Source of the DNA: Brachynemurus nebulosus
Taxonomy: Eukaryota > Arthropoda > Insecta > Neuroptera > Myrmeleontidae
Length of the DNA stretch: 64,000 nucleotides
NCBI GenBank assembly: GCA_035578155.1
Contig: JAPWDM010000020.1
Location: 7,174,055 to 7,238,054 of the forward strand
Direction of reading: 5' to 3'
The position numbers and the translations under genes were made by a program. The notes below the pieces were generated by a model. It had not been told where the DNA came from and ran no database searches. It was given only the letters and a program-made list of their open reading frames with translations. Position 1 is the first letter of the stretch. Each line of letters starts with the position of its first letter. Below, piece after piece: positions 11,534 to 23,764 of the stretch.

Positions 11534-12514
11534 AATAATAAAACAAATTTACAATCTAAAATTGATAACCAAATAAATATAGATAATAAAAACATTTTAG
11601 AAATACGTAACAATAGCCTAGGAAATATACAACACATCATAAATAATATAAATCTTTCTCCCCATAGTTTTATCAACATAAGATTAGCTCAGAAAGCCGA
11701 CCCTTTCTCGAGAACCGAGTACCAGAAAATATTATCTGGTAATATCGTAAAAAATTTTCGAATAAAGGATGGCTTACTGATACATCTTTCTGGAAAACAC
11801 AAAAAGAAAAGAGTTTTTCTTCCTCAAGCTATGTTGCAATATGTTTCAGATTATTTTCATAAAAGTGCATATGCAGGAGCTCATTCAGGCGTTACTTGTA
11901 CATATCGCAAAATAGCTCAAAGATTTTATTACCCAAATTTATATAAAGTAGTTGTAAATTACGTTAAAAATTGTAAAATTTGCAAAGAATACAAACTAAA
12001 TTACCAAAATTATGATATCGCATTCCAAAGTGAACCACCTCAAAGAAAGTGGCAACGAATTTTCATCGATTTCGCAGGACACATAATTCGTACACGCGGT
12101 TCTCCAGAAGACAGAGATTTTAGATATTTTTTTATCCTTACAGACGCATTTTCCCGTTGGACAATCGCCAGACCCACTAAGAAAATATCAGCTAAAGTTG
12201 TAGTTACCATTCTGGAAGATATATTTAATACCTTTGGATACGTCGCCGAAATTTCAAGTGACAACGCGAGTATTTTCCACTCTGAAATCTACAACAACTT
12301 CTGCTTACAAAGGACAATCCGACCAATATACACGTCGCCATACAACCCAAGGGCAAATGTTGCTGAAAGAAGTATCAGAAATATCAAGTCAAATTTAGCC
12401 ACTTTGATTGCACAATATCCCGCTAACCATGCAAATTGGAATATTTTCTTAAAATACGCCGTATTTAATATAAACAATACTTACAATTCAGCAATCAATG
12501 CAACACCAGCCTAA
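11075..12514 (+). pseudogene. pol: Pol part 3: RNase H copy B and integrase
   Basis: Starts at the duplication junction with a second RNase H segment and Asn-rich spacer, followed by a gypsy-type integrase. The HHCC zinc-binding region includes H...AGAHSG and CKICKEY. The core has the D,D(35)E triad in IFIDFAGH (Asp at about residue 332), ISSDNAS (about 396) and NVAERSIR (Glu about 431). The frame ends at a TAA at 12512-12514 after NATPA. Homology continues in the same frame, so this is one nonsense mutation. Integrase inserts the cDNA into the host chromosome. Confidence 0.85.
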
Positions 12515-12871
12515 GTTTTCCTAAATCGCCAAATGTCCACACCGTTTGACATATCAAATGAGCTATTACAAACTTTACAAGCCGAAACTCCAACGCCAAG
12601 CCAAATAGATCAAGCTGTAAAAAATGCACACCAACGCATTAAAAATCTAACCGCAAATCTACCAAATACGTCAAAATTCACCTTAAACCAATATGTGTAC
12701 AAGAAAATTCACCAGCACCAACACAATTTAGATGAAGAATCAAAGTTTTTACGACGTTTTCAAGGTCCATACAAAATATTGAAATTTTTACAAAACTCAA
12801 CAGTATTACTTCAACACATACAAACAGGAGAAGTTACAAGAAGCCATGTTCGTTTCCTCAAACCTGCCTGA
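12515..12871 (+). pseudogene. pol: Pol part 4: integrase C-terminal region
   Basis: In frame with the upstream integrase beyond the nonsense codon. It ends with a typical gypsy integrase tail (FQGPYKILKFLQNSTVLLQH, then EVTRSHVRFLKP). The stop is at 12869-12871, 35 bp before the polypurine tract. Confidence 0.8.
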
Positions 12872-12906
12872 TAGCCTCTTTTCTTCTCGCGGTTCGCTCC
12901 AATTTC

Positions 12907-12917
12907 GAGGGGGGAAA
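12907..12917 (+). other. Polypurine tract of element 1
   Basis: GAGGGGGGAAA directly upstream of the 3' LTR (12920). This is the expected plus-strand primer site. Confidence 0.8.
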
Positions 12918-12919
12918 TT

Positions 12920-15811
12920 TGTACCGTGATTACCAAGTAATCAAAATACACACATATAATACGATATCTAAGAGGTATTTATCAATAAATAAAATTCTTT
13001 ATTTAATTTTAAACTCTTAATGCAAAAGCATATTAAGGTAGTTGGTCGATGAAACGATTTTTTCAAAGGATTTTGACGAAACTTCTCTAGATATTTATTT
13101 ACTCCAATACCAATAATACGAGTCCTTACCGAAAAAAAATTGACCACCCCAATTTTGAGAAAAACGACTTCAAAGTTTTATAATTTTAACATGGGCTCTT
13201 ATGGGAAAATTCAATTTTTTTTGAATAAAATGAAAACGTGTCAAAGGAATTTGATAAAATTTTAATATGTTATTTAAAATAAAGTTACAAACCATATTTA
13301 ATAAGAAATAAAAATTATTGACCACGCCGTTTTTGAAATATAATTTAAAAACATCATTTTGCAATGTTTTTACCACGCTTTTTCAACAATATTTTTAAAT
13401 TGCTACAACATCAGCGCTCGGAAATTAAAAAAAGCAAGTGGTATACAAATATAATCACTGAAGAATATTAATACATTATTTAATTTTTGATAAAAGAACA
13501 ATTTTTTTTTTGAGATCTACTTTTGTACCTGACTATCTCAGAGCAACTACGTTAAATAAAATTTAAGTATTTTTATTCTCTATGCTGACATCTATCATTA
13601 TCCTTTACAAGTACAATGATAGATCCCATAGTACGAATATTTTGGTTTGCATCTTTGCTAAATTTATTGTAACGGTTGTTGTCAAAATTTTCAAATGATA
13701 GTAATTATATAACAATAAAAAACATTTTTATTGTATAACAATTATATAACAATAAAAAAAAATAAAAAATGGGTTTTGAATAAAAGTTAAAAACACACAC
13801 GCGCTCTCTTATCTGTCGAACTCGGAGTCGAGCAGACACGCTCTCTTATCTGTCGACCTCCGAGTCGAGCAGACACGCTCTCTTATCAGTCGACCACCGG
13901 GCCGAGCCGAGCAGACGCTCATTCTTATCAGTGGACCATGGAAGATTATAGCACATAATGCATTATTAAAAATAACGAAAATAGAATAATTTAAATAAAA
14001 AAAAAAAAAAAAATGAGTGTTTAGTTCGATATGCATTTGGTTCACGAGAGTGTAAATTTTTATTCAAACTCAAAAATTCAAGATAAGTATTTTGTAATAG
14101 TGTAATGTAGAATAATTATACTAGTTTTGATAATTTCAATGGAAAATCTTAGCAATCCTACTGATTATTTAAATATTTAAATTTAAATTTGTTTCAATGT
14201 AGTTTAAATGTAGAATTTATTTATTACGCCTGCAGAGTCCAATTCCGATTCATCGTTTTGACTCAGTGTTTAAAACTAGTCAGGGGAATCTAAATAAGAA
14301 TGGGCCCACTGTTAAAATATTTGATAATTTAGGTATAACATTAGTATATCTAATTAGATTTATTTCTAATTTATACGGATGCTAACATTTTCCAATAGAT
14401 TTTTAGTGATACTAAGTAGGTTAAATTTATTAGTTTTTTACGTAATATTTATTAGGAATTTATTTCGACAAACAGGAAACAAAATTTGTCACGTGTTGTT
14501 CGATCATTAAACTAGAGTAATCGGCACAAACATATCATTTCATTTCGGTTTATCATATAGCATTTTTCTTCTTTAAATTAATTACAATATTTTAATTCAC
14601 ATTTTTTCATTCAGTAAATTCATATAGCGCTTCAATTGTGTTTGGACCGGGCAAGCACGATAGTCCGTAATTTTGGTTCCGGCCTATATGCCCTTTAGCA
14701 ATCCAACACGTTTTCCATAATATATATATTTAAGCAGATTATATTAAAAAATTTCTTTAGTTTTTTAAATTTCCGTCCTTCCATTCTCTTGTGGAGACGA
14801 AGAAGATCTGTTCGAGTGAAAAGCCGTTAAGGACTCGAATAGTCTTGTGCGCCCAGAAGGGGAGCACCTTAAGTTACCCAAAAAACAATATATATAAAAT
14901 TATAAAAAAATCAAAAAAAAAAAAAAAAATTAAAAAAATAAAAAATATAAAAAAAGAAAAAATTAAAAAAAATTTTAAAAAAAATAATAAAAAAATTATA
15001 TTCTTAGGGTTGTAAAGAAATAGTTAGTCCATTTGTCAGGAAAATTTATTTCTGGTTAAATAAAAAAAAAAAAAAATTTATTTATTCAAAATTAACAGTT
15101 AAGTCAAAATCAAATATTAGATAATTTCGAATTGTAATGTTAAATATATATATTCAAATTCAAATCTAGTCAAAATATAATATAAAAACCTTTTAATATA
15201 AAATTTGTGTAATTGTAAATTTTAGTTACAAATTTTGATATTTATAATTTCCAAAAGGTATTTGGTTAAGTATAAGCAAATGATTGTACACTGTCTTATT
15301 CCCTCGAATTGATATTACGTCGAGCTCAGTCTACAATCACGCGCCCTAATTTAATTTAGTGTAAGTAAACCCCAAATTTTTCTAATTTAAGTAAATACCT
15401 AAATGTACTATACGATTTGTAAAAAAAATTTTAACTTTGTATACCTCGTACTTAACTTCTTTAATGAAATAAATTGTACATTGTGGTCTGGAAAATTTGA
15501 TTTTATTATTTAACACCTCGTTTCAGTAAAGTAGCGACTGAGGGCACATTTTTGGTTGGGGAAAGATCCACGGGCAAATCCTTCCACTGTAACTTTACAA
15601 GCTCACTAACACCTCGAGCCGACTCTGTGAACACTTTCTTAGTCTAAGTGCGCCCTCACCACACACAACAATCTCACCTTCAGTGAAAATCAATCAATTC
15701 AAAATTAACCCCCAAATAAAAAAAAATAAATACTCATAACTAAATAATAATATTTTATAAACCAACCATTTTTGGTTGGGTACAAAAAATTTTTAATTTT
15801 TTTTCGCTACA
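12920..15811 (+). repeat. 3' LTR of element 1
   Basis: 2892 bp, the same ends as the 5' LTR. It is longer because of a 515 bp insertion at 13037-13551, extra units of a ~45 bp repeat around 13800-13910 (CTCTCTTATC, GTCGAGCAGACACG) and an additional ~40 bp near 13720-13765. Confidence 0.9.
13037..13551. mobile_element. TTAA-target MITE inside the 3' LTR
   Basis: 515 bp absent from the 5' LTR, whose uninterrupted site has a single TTAA at 5373-5376. Here TTAA is duplicated (13033-13036 and 13552-13555). Ends are imperfect inverted repeats: GGTAGTTGGTC at the left, CGTAGTTGCTC read from the right. There is no transposase. TTAA specificity suggests a piggyBac-like source, although the ends are not CCC-type. 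Confidence 0.85.
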
Positions 15812-16108
15812 GTCGTAAAATCGTGCGTATTCATCACATAGCATTTCAGAGTTGTCGATAATTTGTTTAATAATTTCCTCTCGACGCTTCGCTTTACTTA
15901 GTCCTCTTAATTCTGCGTTAGAACATTGAAGAAAGTTGATGTAATGATCCGTAAATTCCATACAACAGAAATATTCCGTTATCTCAATATTTCCGACATT
16001 TCGTCTATAATTGCGCTTGAAAAGTCTACAAACCACCTCTATAGATTCAATGGTGTTTGTTGGATAATTTTTCACTATTTTAATACACAAGTCGACCAAT
16101 CGATTCAA
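15812..16108 (-). pseudogene. Unrecognised minus-strand ORF cut by LTR element 1
   Basis: A ~99-codon segment with clearly higher GC than its surroundings, reading from about 16108 to 15812. Family not recognised. It is rich in Cys, Asn, Glu and Lys (LCIKIVKNYPTNTIES, VCRLFKRNYRRNVGN, LSKAKRREEIIKQI). The frame runs into the LTR; the natural C-terminus is probably the nine codons at 5229-5259. Upstream there is no clear ATG: the frame stays open to a TGA about eight codons before 16108, then continues upstream of it, so the 5' end is either spliced or decayed. It is convergent (tail to tail) with the copy 1 gene at 4775-5173. Confidence 0.5.
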
Positions 16109-17428
16109 TTGGTGATCTTTGATTCCTCACAGAGCACTTTCTTGCATATGCACAAATTTTTAATATAATTATAAATTTTACTAGTTAAAAAGTGATCATT
16201 GTATACCTATTTTTTTTAAAAACTATACTTAATAAAAAAAAATTTTAAGAAAAAAACCGATCTTTTGATTTACACCGATCCCCTAAAAAGAAATCAAACT
16301 AATTTTTGATATTATACCTTAAACTTGATGTACATATAAAAATTCCATTTACAATTATGGTACACCATATATACTCGTAAATTTTACAAAAATGTATCAC
16401 TCTATACATTTTTTAAATCTGTGTGCACATTCTTTGATGTTATTTAATATCAGAATATATTTAATCAGCTAAAGTGTATTTTTTTTAAATATATACCTTA
16501 TAAATACCCATGATTACTTTACTATATCTCTAATCACGCGATATCGTGTTATAAAATACATAAGAATTTACTAATTTAATGTAAAAATATTTGATCATCA
16601 ACAATTAAATAAAAACGAATTTTTTAAAATATATATAGTAATATAATATTTTGCATATATACAGTACTCTGTTAAAAGTACGGGTTTCTACACCGTTAAA
16701 AAACATATTTTTTACAATATCAATATATTGTAAAAAAATCATATTTCTTAATATTTTTAAAACTGAATATGTAATATCAAGAATTTAAAACAGTTTTGAA
16801 ACATTAATTTCTCCTCATAATATTTTTTTAGTCTTAAATTAATAGCACAATGTTCCATATATTTTAAGAAAATTTTCTTTTTAATATTTTATAACTTATT
16901 TAAAAAATTTATAGCTATTTTTATCAAAAAATTTATTACTTGCTATTGTTAAAAAATTAGTTAAATATATCTATAGGTATTAAATGACCTCTAGTTTTTG
17001 TAAACAGCTGTAGTAATAGCAATTCATCTTAAATACGAAATTATTTTATCAATGCTAAATAAGCGTTTTTTTTCTCATATTGTCATACTCCAATATATTG
17101 TATATTATTATAATTTATAAAAATGTGTTTTATTTATTAAAAAATTTAACAAAATCATAATCTGACTTCACGATATTTCTGATTATATACTACGTCATGT
17201 CTATACATATATTAACAAGTTTTCCAAAAAAATGATGATGAAAAAACTTTAAGTCTTAAGACGTTAGTAATTGTTAAAAAATAACGTTACACTAACAAAT
17301 GACGATGAACGATTTGGTTCATGACATCCCAACAATAAACTTAAAACTCTCCCGGGGGGGTATTCAGAGATAAATAAGAACATTACATATATTGAGTGAT
17401 TTAGGTAATATATCTACTTAATAAATTT
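16109..17428. other. AT-rich intergenic DNA
   Basis: No gene seen. It contains a small perfect hairpin at 16708-16738 (arms TTTTTTACAATAT and complement). Confidence 0.5.
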
Positions 17429-17970
17429 CTAACACTGACTGACTGACTGACTGACAGACAGCCTAAACCGTTGGGTTTAAAAGAATGAAATTTTGCATAG
17501 GAGTTCCCTATGTGACGTAGGTGAGCACTAAGAAAGGATTGAAAAATTCGTCCCCTAAGTGGGTTTAATAGGGAATGAAAATTTGTATGTAAGTTCTTTA
17601 TTTTTGAAGTTAGTGATATTAAAAATAAGTTACTATGGCTATTAAAATAAATATTTAATTAATCATTAACTTTGACCGATAGACAACGGACAACCTCAAC
17701 TGTTGAGTTTAGAGGGACGAAATTAAGCACAGGACTTATGAAAATTGGCGTTTAGGCTTCTATTTATAAATAAAAGTCAGTTGTTTTCTGGAAATTTATT
17801 CCCTAAAGCGTTAAAACAGAAAATGAAAGTTCATATGGGAAGTTCATCGTGGATATTGATTTAGGCTTTTGAAAACATTAAAAGTGAGCACAAGGTGAGT
17901 ACCTAATAAAGAGATATTGTCGATGCGCAATCCCATTGGGTATACGGCTACTATGTAAATAAAGATAAAT
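17429..17970 (+). mobile_element. Helitron-like dispersed repeat family D, copy 1
   Basis: Starts with CTGACTGACTGACTGAC. It has blocks CCTAAACCGTTGGGTTT and TTTAGGCTTTTGAAAACATT and ends TATACGGCTACT. Reverse-oriented relatives lie at 44664-45215 and 53530-53755, with a split copy at about 35205-36262. The 3' end has a short inverted word (ATGGGAAATCCCAT in the copy at 44.7 kb) just before a CTAG-type terminus, as in Helitron 3' ends. Non-coding. Confidence 0.55.
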
Positions 17971-18033
17971 AAAATCAAAATCCGAAAATGTATGAAACCG
18001 AATCCAACGAAACTTAACCCATTGATCAAAACA

Positions 18034-18112
18034 AGTCATAAAAAATTTTCAAAAAGTGGTATTTTACAAAGTAAAATTTTCAAAAAGTGGTGTTGTGCAA
18101 AGTAAAATTTTG
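18034..18112 (+). repeat. Two short units resembling the 62.5 kb satellite
   Basis: ATTTTCAAAAAGTGGT occurs twice about 39 bp apart in the context AGTCATAAAAAATTTTC...TTACAAAG, similar to about 44 bp of the 113 bp satellite at 62490-63330. Confidence 0.5.
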
Positions 18113-20384
18113 AATAATAATTATTATGTTTACATATTACTTATATTCAGAAGTTCTTCTACTAGAACATGTATTAGCATGCTATACATTGTCTATATTC
18201 GGAGTTTTCGTAAAAAAAGTTTTAAATGGAAAACGATTTTGCGTATGCGACTAAAGTGTGACTTGTATATATGCTACTTGAGGATTTTTGGTGTTTACAC
18301 ATGGAAATTAACTATACCTAAGGGGTATTCATGCAATACAGAGTCATATTAAAATTTTATCAATCCTAAAAAAAGGAAATAATTAAATTTCCACTAGCAC
18401 ACATAAAAATTTGAGAGTTAATGTAAACCAAAAATCAAAACTATTCTTCTTACAAAAAATATATTATTAATATCTAAATATTTTCTTTCTATGCAGCAAG
18501 TTGAAAAATAATGCGTTAATGCAAAAAAACCCAACATTCTCTTATGTATGTAAGTTAATATTTTAAGAATAAATACGTCTACAGGGTGGGAAGTAAAATA
18601 ATTGTCGTCGTTTTCAAGAATGGATGAAAACTTTAATTTGGATTATGAAATTTTATTTTATTTTTCCGGAATTATGTTGAATTCAATTAATTAGCCCTTT
18701 TCTACACAGCTGTTTTAGATCATTATTGTTCGACGATACTTTATTTTTAACAAACCATTAATAATATAGGTAAAATACTTATTGGTAAGAATTACAAAGT
18801 TTACACATAAGTTCTACCGCACCAGAATGTTAATAGGACAATGCGAATTAATTGCCTATATTTAGGAGCAAGTAAAAAACATTACCTATTTTAATAGCTC
18901 AGAAAATACACATTACATAGTTCGTTGTAAGAACAATCATTTCCGTGATCTTTTTTAACGAATTACTAGAATTAAGGACTGTGGTATGTTTGTGGTTAAT
19001 TAAGAACCTGGTGATGAAGAAATAAAATATCTAGAAGAAATAAAAAATCATTTTAACCAAAAAACATCTGTAAAAGCCACCAACCGCCTTTATGAATCAC
19101 ATATTCAAATTAGTTCCATTGACTTTCGTCTAAATCCATTGTCAGAAAACATGTTGATAAATCCATTTTGAAAAAATTTTTTTATTGGAAAATCGAATGG
19201 AGGCGTCGTTTAATATTTAGCCTATCCGCAGTAGTTTTTCGATTTGTCACCAGATGGCAGCTAAAGAAATAGTGGAAATTTTGAATTGTCCATTTTTGCT
19301 TGGCAACAATAAATTATTATAAAAAAATAGGAACATTCCAAAAATTTGCTAATTTTTTTTCCGTTAATTTTTCAGTAGTAGTTAATGTTTGAAATGCTAG
19401 TTGCAATACTTAATTCGCTATCAGATATAATAACCGTAGAAAATTTTGGGAACACAAAATCGCTAGAAACATGTACTTTGAAGTCAGTCAATTCCTTTAT
19501 GACACTGGTAACATTCGATTCAATTGTAAATTCGATTTCATCAATTTTTTCTTTCATGACATCAAATACATACATTGCCTTCTTCATCTCCTCTTTCTTT
19601 TTTTGTTTTTCCTTCTAGACTGTTAATTGCTTCTAGATTACCGTGAGAAATAGTCGATTATTTCTTATTTGAACATTTTTATGAAGAAATCTTTCTTAAA
19701 TGTTTTCTCTTTTAATAGGGCTCGAGTTTCTCTTAATGAATCAAACTTTGTATTGATTGTATAACATTGAAGCTTGGGAGATGGGACGGATGATATTTTC
19801 TTGATGTATATTACTACCTATAGTAGATAGATTAAAATATGATTAGGTAGTAAAAAATAAGTTTTGTAATTGTACTTATGTAATAAAATCTTGTGGTTTA
19901 AAATGAACTGGACAAACTCTCATTGAAGGCATAACTTTTTTACCCATTTTCTAAATGTTTATCCATGCTAATCAGCGACCAACCAATTCTTCTTTGTTAT
20001 ATTACGATTGTAGCAACATTTGTATATCATTCTTGGGACCTTCTACTGTTGCATTCAAACACACAATAGTATACTTATACTTTTTCGTGATGAAAATTCC
20101 ATAATCTGAACAATTTTCATGTATTAAATTTGATTAAATTAGGGTAAAATATTTTTAATGACAAGTCATAAAAAAAATTACAGCTGATTCAAGTTCACTT
20201 GATTTATATGAAATTTACAAATAGCCTTTCCGCAGTAGTTTATTTTCGGGCCACCAGATAGCATATCAAAATTCTCCGTTTTCCAATAGGAAGAAAGGCC
20301 AAAAAATGTCTCATGTCACAATTGTGACACTCCAGATTGATTCGTCAAATACCGAACAAATTTTGAATTTTAAGAATAATTTTA

Positions 20385-20387
<3 letters not shown>
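18113..20387. other. AT-rich intergenic DNA with a pair of short direct repeats
   Basis: No convincing gene. Direct repeats (CCGCAGTAGTTT followed by CACCAGAT.GCA) at 19220-19263 and 20222-20268 bracket about 1 kb. The ORFs at 19372-19618 overlap on opposite strands and show no family motif. Confidence 0.45.
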
Positions 20388-20473
<86 letters not shown>

Positions 20474-20476
20474 ATA

Positions 20477-20541
<65 letters not shown>
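20388..20541. repeat. (TA)n tract
   Basis: About 154 bp of TA dinucleotides with small interruptions near 20461-20492. Confidence 0.95.
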
Positions 20542-20544
<3 letters not shown>

Positions 20545-20880
20545 GTAAAATTATATATATGCGTATTGATTATCAGTATTATCACAGTGAAATAAAACGT
20601 ATTTAGTTTTATAAAAACACCATAGTTTGTCAAATTGTTAGATAAAATTTAGAAAGTAATTTTAAAAATTTTGAAAAATTCTTTATTTAAGTAGAAAATA
20701 ATTTTTTTTGTGGGTGTTAGATTCAAAATAATTTATCACCACTTAACTCGTAAAATATCAAAGTATTAATGATGAAAAAAAATGTTTTATACAAACTTTT
20801 ACTTTTAATTTGGTTACAGAACAAAGGAATAAAGCCCTACCCAACTGCCAGATTACCCTTGTTGCAAAAATGTATACATT

Positions 20881-21206
20881 TTTACTATAGTTTACCCTTG
20901 TTGCAAAAATGTATAATACATTCGAAATTTGATTGATTAAATTAATGATCTGCTGTTAGCACATGTTCGGCTATTGCTGAATTATTATTTCGGTTTCCGT
21001 TGACAATTGACCGTTTATGTTCTCGAAACCTATGTTGGCCAACCAGCTAGACCCTTCTTTGAAAGGTTTCGAGAACATAAATGGTCAATTATCAACGGAA
21101 ACCGAAATAATAATGCAGCAATAGCCGAACATGTGCTAACAGCAGATCATGAATTTAATCAATCAAATTTCGAATGTATACATTTTTGCAACAAGGGTAA
21201 ACTTCT
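20881..21206. repeat. Foldback of a Penelope-like segment
   Basis: Left arm 20881-21030 is the reverse complement of right arm 21065-21206 with few mismatches, separated by a ~34 nt centre. The right arm is coding sequence for a GIY-YIG type domain. Part of the left arm's outer end (CCCTTGTTGCAAAAATGTAT) is itself repeated at about 20855-20880. Confidence 0.8.
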
Positions 21207-21357
21207 TAATAATCTTGAACATCTCGAAATTGCATCTGATATGACCCGTTCAGACAACAATCTTAATGACTCAAGCACCATTCCGTATTTGAATGTGTTG
21301 TGTAATGTTATTAACACTATTGACAAATTATTCTGTGAAAAAGCCAAAATCCGATAG
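21007..21357 (+). pseudogene. Penelope-like element GIY-YIG fragment
   Basis: The frame reads YVGQPARPFFERFREHKW, then NNNAAIAEHVLTADHEF and FECIHFCNKGKLLNNLEHLE. This is the pattern of the C-terminal GIY-YIG endonuclease of Penelope-like retroelements, which nicks target DNA. Only the part from the YVG strand onward is present. The reverse transcriptase is missing and the N-terminal part falls in the palindrome centre. Ends at TAG 21355-21357. Confidence 0.7.
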
Positions 21358-22162
21358 CAAAAATATGATTAACCATCTGTAGCTACCTGTCGTACTTCAC
21401 CCCTATATAATTTTCTTTCCTTATATCACTTTTGTTACCTAAAAACTTTTTATACCTTTTCTGATATAAATATAGATTAAATATTGAGGAGTGTTTGCGG
21501 TTTTGATTGCTTTGTCAATTTTCACGGACTTAGTTGCACTGATTTCGTGGGGCTGACCTGGTGGTCATTATTTTTTGAGTATTTGAAATGAAATTTCACA
21601 AAGTAAATCTCTCAGCATCGAATTATTTATCAATACTTATAGATTATTTTATATTTGGTTCATTCTTTTTAACCTAATATACTGTTCTCATGCGGGAATT
21701 GTTTCATAAATTAGAAATATGTTGGCGATCTAAACCACAAACCTAATTAAATTAGTATCCATTATTTTAAACAAGTAACTCCTTCTCTTCTGTGATAGAA
21801 GATGTCACTAGAACATAATACCTTAAACATAAAATTCGGATAATACAGGTGAAAGGACCCCTCCGGATAAGATAGGTGAATCTGCCTAAGTTCCAATCTG
21901 GGTCGGGGGCGCCATGGTAGGATTCGTCTTCGCACATGTAATCTATAGCTGCAATATTAGGTCAAGGTTGCTTTGCGTTTTCGAGTTGTACCAAAATGTT
22001 CAATTTTGGACTGTTCCCGATTTTCCACTTTCCTTCCCCCCAAATGCATAAGTAGTATATATATATATATGCATGTAGGGTTCTAAGAGCTCCTTAAGAC
22101 AGTGCATGCAGCTCTCGAAAATACGGTGTTTAGAAGAAGATATTTGCAAAAATTTCTAAATG
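21358..22162. other. Intergenic DNA with a short GC-richer stretch
   Basis: No gene recognised. About 21850-21920 is GC-richer than its surroundings and may be a repeat fragment. A short (TA)n run is near 22058. Confidence 0.4.
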
Positions 22163-23764
22163 ACCTATAAAAACATACAAAACGCGACCTTGGACCAAAA
22201 TGAGACATAGATTTTTGAAATCTACGCCTTTAAGTTAGTAAATATACGTCTAAAAATATTTCGCAAAATTGGGCCAAGTAAGGCTAATTTAAATATAAGG
22301 GACTGTAGTCACACTCGGTGTTACAGCCGCCTTAGTAGGCTTGTTTAGCCATAAAATATGGCGACGCCTTCTTCTCACCCTTAAAAAAAGCAAGCGTGTA
22401 CGATGGAGGTTCATTATCAGTGTTCTCATCAGTATGGAAAGGTCTCGTAAAATATCATAAATCAAAGAACATGACTTCCGTCACAAAAAGGTAAACTGAA
22501 AAGTTAAATACAAGTTATCCTTGAATTCTTACCGCAGTTATTGAACAGTTTTGTTAAGAGCACATGCTTCTGAAGGTTCCTTATCCCCAACTTATCTTTA
22601 TCCACACTTAACGAGCCATGTCATTGTTCAGAAACTAGGGCAAGGACCTAATGAGCGGGTTTTTTTTTAATTTTTGATGTTTTGCAACACCGTTTCAGCA
22701 GGAAACATTGGTTATGAGATTTTATCACGCACAGCACACGTGCTTTTACTTAAAATGACAGGAAAGCTTTGTGATTTCCTATGGCTGGATAAAGCCAGTA
22801 AAACGACTATAAAAACCCGCGTGTCTAGAGCTCCTTGCATTTACAGACGATTTGCCCTGGTACAACTGGAAAACACAAAGCTAGTTTGCCTCAACGTTGC
22901 CAAGTTTTTGATATTTTTTTTACTAATTCGAAGCTATATTATGTCACCTAGCCTATGCTTGTCAGAGTAAAGTAAGAATTTTAGCAATATCACCCCCATC
23001 TAAATTGTTTCAGAAGCTTTTCCATGCTCTTTAGCGGGAGTGCTTGTCTGTTTACCCCACTGGTTTTTCCACGACGTCACCTAACCTATATTACTCAGAG
23101 TAACGTAAGGATTCTAATGACACAATAGACATTTATTTAAATCAGCTCATATGTAGTTGCTGCCATCTATCACCTAACGGGGTCGATTTTGACTAGCATA
23201 TCACAGTCAGCACAAAAATGTTAATTAACTTGTTGTAAACGACTACTTCTTTAACAGTTCAACTAAAAACACATTAATACACTCGTTTAGGGGTTTTTGA
23301 TAGGGTTCTCATCATATCAGTGTAAAGATAAGTTGCAGGCAAGGAACCTTAAGAAGCATGTGCCCTTAACAAAACTGTTCAATAACTGCGGTAAGAATTC
23401 AAGGATAACTTGTATTTAACTATTCAGTTTACCTTTTTGTGACGGAAGTCATGTTTTTGATTTATGATATTTTGCGACCTTCCCATACTAATGAAAACAC
23501 TGATAATGCGCCTTAGTCGCACACACTTGATTTTTTAGGAGTGAGAGGAAGGCGTCGCCATGTTTTATGGCTAAACAAGCCTACTAAGGCGGCTGCAACA
23601 CCGAGTGTCACTAGAGCCCCTTGAATATAAATCCTTAAATTAGCCTTACTTGGCCCAATTTTGCGAAACATTTTTAGCCATATATTTACTCATTCAAAGG
23701 CGTAGATTTCAAAATTCTATGTCTCATTTTGGTCCAAGGTCGCGTTTTGTATGTTTTTATAGGT
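22163..23764. mobile_element. 1.6 kb element with ~445 bp terminal inverted repeats
   Basis: The left arm (about 22163-22608) is the reverse complement of the right arm (about 23320-23764) with roughly 90% identity by eye. Ends read ACCTATAAAAACATAC. The ~710 bp centre has no transposase-like ORF but holds two related words (GTCACCTAGCCTAT near 22943 and GTCACCTAACCTAT near 23076). No clear target duplication is visible. The right flank (23770-23880) resembles the repeat at 51940-52040, so it may sit in an older repeat. Confidence 0.75.

Larger units (their letters stand above)
5260..15811 (+). mobile_element. Ty3/gypsy-type LTR retrotransposon 1
   Basis: A 10.55 kb element with direct LTRs beginning TGTACCGTGATTACC and ending CGCTACA, and a 4 bp target duplication GTCG (5256-5259 and 15812-15815). 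The internal order is primer site, gag, protease, reverse transcriptase, RNase H, integrase, polypurine tract, which is the Ty3/gypsy order. No env-like ORF is seen. Pol carries frameshifts, a nonsense codon, a lost protease active site and a duplicated RNase H segment, so the copy cannot move by itself. LTRs above 2 kb are long for an insect element of this class. Confidence 0.9.

Noticed and set aside
12040..12477. Minus-strand ORFs under the integrase
   Set aside because: Antisense shadows of the well-supported integrase frame.
19372..19618. Overlapping ORFs on both strands
   Set aside because: Complementary shadow frames of about 75 codons with no motif; no evidence which, if either, is real.
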